DNA of 64,000 nt, taken from the NCBI RefSeq assembly GCF_034190915.1, contig NW_026947502.1:36486785-36550784 (forward strand). Direction: 5' to 3'. A program made the position numbers and the translations under genes. Below are positions 9,051 through 18,955 of this stretch, piece after piece (positions within the stretch are counted from its first letter, which is position 1; each line of letters starts with the position of its first letter). The notes under the pieces were generated by a model. It was given only the letters and a program-made list of their open reading frames with translations. It was not told the origin of the DNA and did not search any database. Origin of the DNA: Cavia porcellus. Taxonomy: Eukaryota; Chordata; Mammalia; Rodentia; Caviidae.

Positions 9051-11700
9051 TAAAATAGACCATATATTAGCTCACAGAACATATTTAAGCAAATGCAAAA
9101 GAGTTGAAATCATCCCTTGCATATTATTGGATCATAGCGCTCTGAAATTAGAAATCAATGATAAAAGATACTGCAAAAATTCCGCAAACACATGGAAACT
9201 GAATAACACACTCTTGAGTAATCAGTGGCTCACAGAAGAAATTAAAGAAGAAATCAAACAATACCTAAAAGAAAATGAAAATGCAGATACAACTTACCGG
9301 AATCTGTGGGATGCCATGAAAGCCGTCCTGAGAGGAAAATTTATTGCACTGAGTTCCCACATCAGGAAAACAGAATGAATACAAATAAATAACTTGATGC
9401 TACACCTCAAACAGCTAGAAAAAGAAGAGCAAGTCAAGCCAAAAGCCAAAAGAAGAGAGAAAATTATAAAAATCAGAGCCAAAATCAATGCAATAGAGAC
9501 TAAGAAAACAATCCAAAGAATCAATGAATCAAAGAGTTGGTTCTTTGAAAGAATAAATAAAATCGATAAGCCCCTAGCCAACCTTATTTAAAAAAGGGAA
9601 GAAAAAGCTCAAATTCATGCAATAAGAAATGAAAAAGGAGAAATCACTACAGACCCAATAGAAATACAGAGGATCATCAACACCTATTTCGAAAATCTCT
9701 ACTCTCAAAAGTTTGATAACACAGAAGAAATAGACAGATTCTTAGAAGCATATGAAGTACCAAAGCTAGATCAAGAGGATGTAAAACTGTTGAATAACCC
9801 AATCTCTGCTAATGAAATTGAAAATGTAATTAAGTCCTTACCCACCAAGAAGATCCCAGGCCCAGATGGATTCACTGCAGAATTCTACAAGAAATATAAA
9901 GAAGACCTAATGCCAACACTCCTCAAACTATTCAATGAAATTGAAAGGGAAGCAATCCTTCCTAAGTCATTCCTGGAAGCAAATATTACTCTAGTAACAA
10001 AACCTGAGAAAGACCCAACTATAAAAGAGAACTATAGACCGATCTCCCTAATGAACACAGATGCAAAAATCCTCAATAAAATATTGGCAAATAGGATCCA
10101 GCAAATCATCAAGAAGATTATACACCATGACCAAGTGGGTTTCATCCCAGGAATGCAAGGATGGTTCAACATATGCAAATCAATAAATGTAATCCACCAT
10201 ATCAATAAAGCCAAAAATAAGAATCACATGATCATTTCTATAGATGCAGAAAAAGCCTTCAATAAGGTCCAACACTCATTCATGATAACAACTTTACAGA
10301 AAAATGGAATAAATGGCCTTTACCTCAAAATAATAAAGGCCATTTATGACAAACCAACAGCCAGCATCATACTAAATGGCCAAAAATTGAAAGCCTTTAC
10401 TTTAAAATCAGGCACAAGACAAGGATGTCCTTTATCACCACTCCTATTTAATATAGTACTGGAAGTACTAGCCAGAGCAATTAGGCAAGAAAGAGAAATA
10501 AAAGGGGTAAAGATAGGAAAAGAAGAAGTTAAATTATCATTGTTTGCAGATGACATGATACTCTACATAGAAGACCCCCTAAACTCCATTGAAAGACTCT
10601 TAGATACAATAAATAAATTCAGTAATGTGGCTGATACAAAATCAATACTCAGAAATCAATAGCATTCCTATACACGAACAACAAAATTACAGAGAGGGAA
10701 ATAAGAGAAACTGGACTATTCACATTAGCAAGCAAAAAAATGAAATATTTAGGAATTACTCTTACGAAAGAAGTGAAAGACTTATACAGTGAAAATTATA
10801 ATACACTGAAAAAGGAAATTGAGATGATCTCAGAAAATGGAAAGACATCCCTTGCTCATGGATAGGAAGAACAAACATTGTGAAAATTCTCCCAAAACTC
10901 TTATACAGATTCAATGCAATCCCAATAGAAATACCATCAACATACCTTATAGATCTTGAGAAATCACTCCTAAATTTCATCTGGAACTAGAAGAGACCTA
11001 GAATCGCAAAGGCAATTCTAAGCAGGAAAGACAAAGCAGGAGGTATCACAATCCCTGACTTGAAGTTATACTACAAAGCAACAGTAGTAAAATCAACATG
11101 GTATTGGAATCAAAACAGAGCCGAAGATCAGTGGAATAGATTAGAAGATACAACCACAACTACAAACACACTCAACCACCTTATCTTTGATAAAGGAGCC
11201 AAGCAGGTTCACTGGGAGAACGACAGTCTCTTTAATAAATGGTGCTGGAAAAACTGGCTCTCCATTTGCCGAAAACTAAAGCTAGACCCATGTCTATCAC
11301 CATGTATTAAATTAAAATCTAAATGGGTCAAAGATCTGAATATTAAAACAGAAACACTAAATCTATTGGAAGACAAATTAGGTAGAAACCTTGGAGACAT
11401 AGGAGTAGGTAAAGAATTCATGAACAGGACTCAAACCGCACGGGAAATACTTCCCAGAATCAATAACTGGGACCAATTCTTATTAAAAAGTTTCTGCATG
11501 TCAAAAGAAATCTCCAGCATAGTGAAAAGAAAACCCACAAACTGGGAAAAGATTTTAGTGAACTCTCTCTCAGACAAGGGCCTCTTGTCTAAAACATATA
11601 AAGAATTAAAGAAACTCAGACCTCCAAAATTCAAAGATCCAATCCAAAAATGGGCATCTGAGATGAATACGCAATTCTCAGATGAAGAAATGCAAATGGC
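9051..11700 (+). pseudogene. L1-1 ORF2, end of endonuclease through reverse transcriptase
   Basis: Continues the frame cut at 5889: [20 protein letters not shown], the end of the endonuclease. The linker has a stop at 9376-9378 and another frame break at about 9590. The RT domain lies in the open stretch 9790-10662. It holds [53 protein letters not shown] and the catalytic LFADDM (FADD codons 10542-10553). A frameshift follows near 10665-10860 and an open stretch at 11060-11710 (GTWYWNQNR-like thumb/C-terminal region). RT activity in life is target-primed reverse transcription. The copy is inactive. Confidence 0.92.
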
Positions 11701-12191
11701 CAATATGTAATCCATTAACTAGTGATTTCCTACTGTTCATTTTTTTTCTGTAAATCTGTATAACTTGTACCCTTTCCCTGCTTTTTTTTCTTTTCTCCTT
11801 AAATAAAATTTAAAAAAAATAAGTAATAACAACCGTGGGAGCAATGAAACCCAAAATGTGTAATAGTCATGTACAAAAGAGAGGAAAAGAAAGTGCTCCA
11901 AACTATATAACTGCATGTATATTTAAGTGTATAAGATAGAAAATGATATCACAGAGTTTTATTGGATCAATGAACAGAACTGTTTGCAGTATCATTGATG
12001 GAATGTCCACTTTACAAGCTTTAATTTTGTGACTTGAACAATTATTTCTAAGATGACAATATGTAATCCATTAACTAGTGATTTCCTACTGTTCATTTTT
12101 TTCCTGTAAATCTGTATAACTTGTACCCTTTCCCTGCTTTTTTTTCTTTTCTCCTTAAATAAAATTTTAAAAAAATCGAAATGCAAATGGC
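11687..12191 (+). mobile_element. Tail-only insertion: 3'-UTR fragment in L1-1 ORF2, 14-bp TSD
   Basis: GAAATGCAAATGGC flanks it at 11687-11700 and 12178-12191. The insert (11701-12177) holds only the end of the L1/HAL1 3' UTR. A first piece (11701-11819) runs from CAATATGTAATCCATTAAC to an A-rich end. A second piece (11820-12177) starts earlier in the UTR (AAGTAATAACAACCG) and runs to the same end. L1-2 shows the uninterrupted target near 22200. So it is a severely 5'-truncated retrotransposition with a duplicated tail. Confidence 0.9.
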
Positions 12192-12722
12192 AAATAAATA
12201 CATGAAAAATGCTCATCATCATTGGTCATTAGAGAAATGCAAATTAAAACCACACTGAGATACCATCTCACTCCTGAAAGAATGGCCAGGATCAAGAAAA
12301 CCAACAACAAATGCTGGAGAGGCTGTGGGGAAAAAGGAACTCTCCTGCACTGCTGGTGGGAGTGTAGACTGGTACAGCCTTTGTGGAGATCTGTCTGGAG
12401 ATTTCTCAAAAAGTTGGGACTGGAAATCCCATTTATTCCAGCTATTCCACTTCTAGGCATATTCCCAGAAGAACTGAAAGCATCATACCACAGTGATATA
12501 TGTGCACCTATGTTTATAGCAGCACAATTTGTAATCGCCAGATTTTGGAAACAACCCAAGTGTCCATCAACTGAGGAATGGATAAAAAAGTTGTGGTATT
12601 TCTATACAATGGAGTATTATTCAGCTATAAAGAAGGATCACATTGAGATATTTATCAATAAATGGGCGCAGCTTGAGACCATACTCATAAGTGAAATAAA
12701 TCAATCTCACATGTGTGAATAA
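12192..12722 (+). pseudogene. L1-1 ORF2 C-terminal part
   Basis: It resumes after the tail insertion. 12222-12722 encodes the cysteine-rich C-terminus with [20 protein letters not shown] (the CCHC-like segment of L1 ORF2), then [20 protein letters not shown] and the end [11 protein letters not shown] with a stop. The same end is seen in L1-2 (stop at 22724-22726). Confidence 0.93.
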
Positions 12723-13932
12723 AGAATAGTTTCCCTAATGTAAGTAATGATTCAAATATATAAAAATATGTGGTAATCATGATTCCCCATTAGGTGGCCT
12801 TGAAGCCTTATAAAGTTTTCACTCATTAATTAGAAAGGCTTTATTCTGGGCTTCTTGATATGGAAATATTTGAAGCTAGAGTATATGAAGTTTTATACAA
12901 ATATTTCAAGGAAAAAGACAGACACTATGGTAACTACTATTAAGTCGGGTTATATGGTGGTGAAGTACTAGGTTGCTGAAACAGTCATGCTTGGACCTCT
13001 ATTGTTATATTGTTATGTCCTGTTTTATCTCAATCTCCCCCTTATTCTTTTAAAAAAAATTATTTAGTCATTTCTTATGTTTGTCTTAATTAAAGAAAAA
13101 ATTTAAAAAATTAGGATATATAAATAGTAACTCTTTTTGATTTCCTATTAACTTGTTTTGAAGTCCTGTAATACTCCCATGATCTTGTTTTGACTGATTA
13201 GACTCTATTCCATTCTATATGATAGTATCAAGTTTGAAGACATAGGCAACTACTTTGAAGGCAATAAGATTCACTAAGATACCCATTCTGGTTTGACTAT
13301 TGTCTTCTTTGGAAGTCCTGTAATGTTTACAATGCCTAAGTTTTATTGGTCTTGTTCTCTACTGTTTTGTCCAACTTTATAATATCTAATGAGATAGACA
13401 ATTCTTTTTAAGGAAACAAGAGACAACGTTGATAACCATTGTTGATAACCTTGTACTCTGTTCTACACCATGTGCTATGTCTATCCTTGGTTTTGACTGA
13501 CAGCTTTGTTTTGCCATATTTGACTGTATTCTCTCCCCCCCCAAAAAAGTAATAAGCACTAAGGAGTAATAAAATCCAAAATGTGTAAATTTTGTTGTAA
13601 AAAAGAGAGGGAAAAAAAAGAAAAAAAAAGAAAAAGAGCTCTAACGGATATAACAGCAAGTGTGTTTAGGGGTGTTGAATAGCTGACTATATCAATGTTT
13701 TTGGATCATTGAACACAGCTGTTTGCAGTCTCCCTGTTTGAATGTCCACCTTGTATTCTTTGATACTGTGATTTGAGGAACTATTTTCAAGATGATAATA
13801 TGTAATCTACTAACAGGTGATTTCTTACTGTTATGTTTTTTTTTTTTTTGTAGTTCTGTATTACGTGTACCCTTACACCGCTTTGTTTTGTTTTGTGTTT
13901 TTCTCTTTTTCCTCTTAAATAAAAAAAAAAAA
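12723..13932 (+). repeat. L1-1 3' UTR (modular) and A tail
   Basis: It follows the L1-2 3' UTR with an internal deletion: modules 1-2 are shortened after GGCTTCTTGATATGGAAAT near 12850. Later modules are visible near 12925, 13140 and 13290-13440. The tail reaches TTCCTCTTAAATAAAAAA at 13909-13932. The CTTAAATAAA near the end serves as the polyadenylation signal. Confidence 0.88.
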
Positions 13933-16308
13933 AAGAAAGGCTCCTCGGCCCCCAATCCTGAGAAACAGGCAATAGTAGACATGGCACCAATAGACATAAA
14001 GCGCTGTCTCCAGAGCTTCATAGACGAGTTCAAGAATGAAGTTATTAATGACCTGAAGCAAGACATAAGCAGAATAGTTAGAGAAATGCTAAGCACCACC
14101 CAAGAAAAAAACCGATGGTGGGATGGAAGAACAGAAAAAAAGGGGAGAATTGTTTGATGGAGAAAATAGAGAAAACATAGAATACGTGAAGCATGTTCAA
14201 AGAGTTAACCAGGAAACTAAAAACTCTATCAAAAACTGGCATAACAGCTTGAAAGAAACTAAGGACAGACTATCTGAACTGGAGGGCAGATTTGTAATAT
14301 AGGGGAATGAAATGAAAAACTTCTTAAAAATAACAAAGAAACAAACAGCAATAATACAAAGACAAGAAGATGATAAGAGGATCTATAACTTAAGAATTAA
14401 GAACATAAAAGAAGAGGTAGGGACACAGACAAATGAACTACAAAAGCTATTCACAGAAATAATCCAAGAGAAGTTTCCTAATTTAGCAAAAGATAAAGAC
14501 ACTCAGATGTATGAGGCATATAGGACCCCAGCCACCTACAACCCAAACAGAGCAACACCCAGGCATATAATAATAAAAATTCCAGAAATACAATATAAGA
14601 ACAGAATATTAAAAGCCATCAGAGACAAGAAACAGACCACTTACAAGGGAACACCCATCAGAATTACAGCAGACTTCTCGGCACAAACCATCAAATCACG
14701 AAGACCATGGGGGGACATAATTCAAGCTTTGAAAGATAATAACCTCCAGCCAAGATTGATATATCCTGCACAACTGTCCCTAGAAATTGATGGAAAAACA
14801 AGGTGCTTCCAGGATAAAGAGGAACTGGGGGAATTTGCAACCACCAATTCAACTCTACAGAGATTACTGCAGGATATTCTAAAAATGAAAAATACCAAGA
14901 TTCCAGGAACAGTGGCAGAGAGGCCACAATGAATGGAGCAGAAAACGAAATGAAGAAGACAAACTGACAACTAATGACAAAAAAGAGCTCAGCAGAAATA
15001 TAGCAGAGAAGGTTGGATGGTAGGAACAGCCATTTTGGAGAAAACAACATCATAATAGGTAATGCTGATTTAATATCCTCTTGTTTTGAAGTCCCATGAA
15101 GCTTTTGTGCTTCTGTCTCCGTTGGTTTTAACCTGTTGTATCTTATTGGATTTTATTATATGTGATAATATAAGCAAAAACTTCTATAGACAAGGAGATT
15201 ATACAGAAACCATTGTTCATTTTCTGTTAGTTGATTCTAAACACCCTGTAATACTGTCATTCTCTTGAATGGTTTTACATTATCTTGATATGTTTGATGC
15301 TACAGTACACGAAGTTATACCCAAAGATTTTAAGGGAAGAGACATTATGGTAACTATTTTATGTCAAGATTATCTTGTGGTGAAACATGATTTTGCTTAA
15401 ATTGGCTATGTTTTGACCTGCGCTGTTTTGTTGTTATGCCCTTTTTTAAATCTCAATCTCCTTTTTATTACCTACTTTTTCATTTTTATCCTTTTAATTA
15501 CGGGAAAAATAAATAAAAATAGCAGGATATATTATAGTAACCCACTTTGATTTCCTATTAACTTGATTTGAAACTCTGTATTGCTCTCACCATCTTGTTG
15601 TGACTGATTTTCCTCTATTCTGTTATGCTTGATAGTCCGAGTTCGAAAGTATAGACAACAACTATGAAGACGGTAAGATTCATTGTGACCCCCATTCTGG
15701 TTGACTATTATCTTCTTTTGAAGTCCTCTAATGTCTCCAATGTTTTGGTTTTATTGGTCTTATTCTTTAATGTTTTGTTCAATTTTATTATAACTGATGA
15801 TATAGGCAATTCTTTTTAAGATAACAAGAGGCATTATGGTAACCATTGTTGATCATCTTGTATTTTGTTTTTATATTATGTATTATGTCCATCCTTTTGA
15901 TTTGACTGACTCTGTCCTATTATGTCACATTTGGTTTTACTTTCTTCAAAAAAAAGTAATAAGAACTGTGGGAGTAATAAAACCCAGAATGTGTAATTGT
16001 CATTGTACAAAAGAAAGGAAAAGAAAGTGCTCTAAAGGATATAACTGCATATATATTTAAGTGTATAAGATAGATAACCATATTACTGAGTTTTGTTGGA
16101 TCATTGAACAAAACTGTTTCCAGTCTCACTGTTTGAAAGTCCTCTCTATATGCTTTAATTTTGTAACTTGAACAACTATTTCTAAGATGACAATATGTAA
16201 TTAACTAGTGATTTCCTACTGTTTATTTTTTCTGAAATTCTGTATAACTTGTACCCTTTTTCTGTTTTTTTTTTCTTTTTTCTCCTTAAATAAAAAATTT
16301 TTTAAAAA
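13933..16308 (+). mobile_element. HAL1-A2 half-L1, rest of ORF1 and 3' UTR
   Basis: After the 16-bp repeat (13933-13948) the half-L1 ORF1 continues, then passes at about 14985-15020 straight into the 3' UTR with no ORF2. The 3' UTR runs 15021-16308 and ends TCCTTAAATAAAAAATTTTTTAAAAA. Module anchors near 15059 and 15210 are 151 bp apart. I could not read a convincing TSD for this element, because its left border is obscured by the leader block at 2490-2715. Confidence 0.9.
13949..14932 (+). pseudogene. HAL1-A2 ORF1, main part, frameshifted
   Basis: Together with 3466-3499 this encodes a protein collinear with HAL1-A1 ORF1: PNPEKQAIVDMAPIDIKR, then coiled coil, RRM-like part and C-terminal domain. 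A shift lies at about 14105-14115 (an extra base in CAAGAAAAAAACC), and a stop in the coiled coil is near 14299-14301. The open part 14312-14932 holds RIYNLRIKNIKEEVGTQTNE and RHIIIKIPEIQYKNRIL. It is more decayed than HAL1-A1. Confidence 0.9.
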
Positions 16309-16470
16309 CTCAGAAAAGAAACAAATGGTAGAATTACAAGGACATTGAAAGTTTTAACCATATGCAGAAGTTTGAAAAGATAGAGTAAATAAGCATACTA
16401 AATACATGGAAAAATTAAGACCCAAATCAAAGTTTAGGGAGGATAATCAATGTCTTATATTTTAAAATGC

Positions 16471-16546
16471 AGAGCCAGGGGTTTGGCTCAGCAGCACAAA
16501 CACCTGCTTGGCAAGCATGAGGCCATGAGTTTGACCACTGGTACCA

Positions 16547-16583
<37 letters not shown>
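16471..16583 (+). mobile_element. ID-type SINE (copy 2)
   Basis: The body has GTTTGGCTCAGCAGCACAAA (A box, decayed) and GAGTTTGACCACTGGTACC (B box, decayed), with a tail of A and AAAAG repeats. Flanking TTTAAAATGCA (16461-16471) and ATTTAAATGCA (16584-16594) look like a decayed TSD. Confidence 0.85.
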
Positions 16584-16584
<1 letters not shown>

Positions 16585-16890
16585 TTTAAATGCAATGAAT
16601 AAGATTAATAGGTGATTTAACATTGCAAAAGTACTGTATTAATAAATTAAAAGATATAGAAATTAAAGCTATCCACAAAACATAACAAAAACTGAAAAGA
16701 AAGTGTCAGTGAACCTTGAAAGAATTTTAAACAGACATATACATGTATATCTATCCGTTTATCTATAGGGAGCTCTCAAAAGAGAGGGCAATATAGAAAA
16801 AATATTGAAAATTATCAACAGAATTTTTTCCAAATGTGATAGAAATTATAAATGCTCAGAATGTAGCTGCTCAAAGAAACTGAATATAAA

Positions 16891-16991
16891 GGCCCAGGGA
16901 TGTAGCTGAGTGGCATAAGCACCTGCTTGGCAAGCCAAGGTCATGACTACAATCCCTGATACCAAAAATAAAAAAATAAAAATAAAAAATA
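16891..16991 (+). mobile_element. ID-type SINE (copy 3)
   Basis: GGCCCAGGGATGTAGCTGAG and GGCATAAGCACCTGCTTGGC match the ID body. The tail is a run of AAAAATA units. TGAATATAAA before it and TGAATTAAA after it are a possible decayed TSD. Confidence 0.85.
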
Positions 16992-17135
16992 TGAATTAAA
17001 ACAGCAAAACAAATCATCATGACACTACTTTAAACCAATGATAAAATAAAAACTTAAAAATATTCAGGAAATAAAACAATACAAGTAGAGAAACAAAGAT
17101 AAAATTGATAGCAGGCATCAGAAGTACTGCAATTT

Positions 17136-17297
17136 AGAAAATACAGCCATGGGGCTGGGGATTTAGCTCAGTGGCATAAGTGCCTGCCTTGCAAGCAGGC
17201 AGTTGTGAGTTCGATCCTTGGTACCAATAAAAACGAAAAAGACAAAAAAAAAAAAAAAAAGAAAGAAAGAAAGAAAAAAAAAAGAAAATACAGCCAT
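17136..17297 (+). mobile_element. ID-type SINE (copy 4) with perfect 15-bp TSD
   Basis: AGAAAATACAGCCAT flanks it at 17136-17150 and 17283-17297. The body 17151-17225 has a near-canonical A box (TTAGCTCAGTGGC) and B box (GAGTTCGATCC). The tail contains A runs and GAAA repeats. It is the best-preserved ID copy here. Confidence 0.95.
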
Positions 17298-17548
17298 ATT
17301 TTGAACATACAGACTAAAAATCTTTCAACATATAGTTCTTAGCCCAGTAAAAGCATACTTCAAAAACAATGGCAAAATAATGTTTTTTAGATTTACATAA
17401 GGTAGAGAATTCATCACATGCACATTTATACAACAAGAATTGTTAAAAAGAATTCATAAAATAAATGTGAAATGGTTTTTAGATGAACTCTAGATGTATA
17501 CAAAGAAATAGAAAGTACCAGAAATTGTAACAACTCTGGTAAATAGAC

Positions 17549-17566
17549 TTTAAAAATATTGTTCAA
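17549..17566 (+). repeat. Left TSD of L1-2 (18 bp)
   Basis: TTTAAAAATATTGTTCAA, repeated exactly at 24147-24164. The ancient L1M sequence reads straight across once L1-2 is removed. Confidence 0.95.
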
Positions 17567-17892
17567 GGGGCTTGGCAGACTCTGGAGTTCTGGGCCTGCC
17601 AGTGCCCATCAGTTCCAGAGGCTGGGAAGCCTGGGGTGAGTGTCCCCACACCATCTCCCAAGCCCAGCTAGTTTGGGACCCTCACCCAGCCCCAGACAGG
17701 GAGCTTTGCAGCTCAATGTTGCACTGGACCAGCTTGGTGGGTCTTGAGCCAGCATGCCCCACTCTCAGTGACCCTCTCTCAATCTGGGGAACTGGGCAGC
17801 CAGAGTGGCAGGAGCTGAGGGCATAGAAGAGGATTTCCAACAGGCCCTGAGGAAGCCTTGGAATAACACTTGAAACACAAAAATATAAGAAA

Positions 17893-18936
17893 ATGACAAA
17901 ACGAAAGACCAAATTACAATCTCAAACCTCCAGCCCATCCCAAGAAACTTTAGGAGCTATGTACATAGAAGAAAATATATGCCATACACTTGAAATATTG
18001 GACATAATAGTAACTAAAATAAAGAAGCAATTCCAGGAAGCTTCAAAGGAATTCAAACTAGAAACAATCTCCCAGGGAAAAGAAGAAATGATAAAAGAAA
18101 TGAAAGAGATGCTGACCATATCTAAAGAAGACACAGTTAAAAAATTGGAGGGAGTAAACAAAAAGGTAGAATCCCTGGATGAACAATATAAGAAAAAAAC
18201 AGAATACATAAAGGAGATGCAAAGAAATATACAGGAAATCAAAATTCCATTGAAAGTTGTAAAAATCACCTCAATGAAAGTGAAGATAGAATGTCAGACC
18301 TCAACAAGATTTCAGCTAGTAACAGGAAAAGAAAGATATTTTAAAAATAATAAGAAACCAGGAAACAACAATTCAACAGCTGCAAGATGATGCAAAGAAA
18401 AACAACATAAGGTTGATAGGGATAAATGAAAAAGAAGACAACATAAAGGATGTCAAGAGGATATTTAGAGAAGTAATAGCTGAAAATTTCCCAAGCATGA
18501 GATCAGAAACCGACATCAGGATCAGTGAAGCATATAGAACTTCAAATAGCCATAACCAAAATAAAACTACAACCAGACATATAATCATCACCATCCAAGA
18601 AATCCAACATAAGAATAGAATATTAAAAGCTGTCAGAGAGAAAAGACAGATCACCTATAAAGGAAAACTGATCAGAATCACAGCAGACTTCTCAGCATAA
18701 ACAATAAAGTCAAGAAGAGCATGGAGTGAAGTATTTCAGATCCTAAAGGAAAATTATTTGCAACTTAGACTGATGTATCCTGAAAAACTCTCCTTCAAAA
18801 TCGATGGAGAAATAAGATACTTCCATGACAAAAACAGCTGAAGAACTTCATGGTCATCAGTCCAATCCTGCAAAGAATACTGAAAGACATTTTAGATACA
18901 CTTACCAAAAAAACACTAAGCAAAGCAAATAATTAA
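17893..18936 (+). pseudogene. L1-2 ORF1, disrupted
   Basis: ATG at 17893 opens MTKRKTKLQSQTSSPSQETL. 165 codons are open to 18390, with the frame lost in the coiled coil near 18245-18300. The RRM-like and C-terminal parts reappear in 18413-18700 (MIGINEKEDNIKDV; RHIIITIQEIQHKNRILKAV), with a stop at 18697-18699. It ends at the stop 18934-18936, in the same place as L1-1 ORF1. Confidence 0.9.
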
Positions 18937-18955
18937 ACAGAACAGAAAGATAAAG

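Larger units (their letters stand above)
3500..13932 (+). mobile_element. L1-1, full-length L1 with two later insertions
   Basis: Order of parts: 5' UTR monomers (3500-4193), ORF1 (4194-5244), ORF2 (5264-12722, split twice) and modular 3' UTR (12723-13932) with an A tail. A 16-bp TSD flanks it (3484-3499 and 13933-13948). Removing HAL1-A1 (5890-9035), the tail insertion (11701-12177) and their TSD copies leaves about 6.8 kb, a normal full L1 length. Both ORFs carry stops and frameshifts, so it is dead. It is younger than HAL1-A2 and older than HAL1-A1. Confidence 0.93.
16310..17566 (+). mobile_element. Ancient L1M-type element, ORF1 region (split by SINEs and L1-2)
   Basis: A-rich decayed L1. 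The recognisable block near 17085-17110 (AGAGAAACAAAGATAAAATTG, then AGCAGGCATCAGAAG) corresponds to the ORF1 C-terminal region of old mammalian L1s. After 17300 the ORF1-ORF2 spacer type sequence appears. The same element resumes at 24165 after L1-2. The assignment of 16310-16600 to it is less certain. Confidence 0.6.

Noticed and set aside
5264..12722. Functional reverse transcriptase gene
   Set aside because: The domains are clear, but ORF2 is cut by two insertions and several stops and frameshifts. It is an L1 pseudogene, not a host gene, group II intron or retron.
13408..13659. Minus-strand Phe/Leu-rich frame
   Set aside because: Antisense of the A-rich part of the L1-1 3' UTR. Composition artefact.
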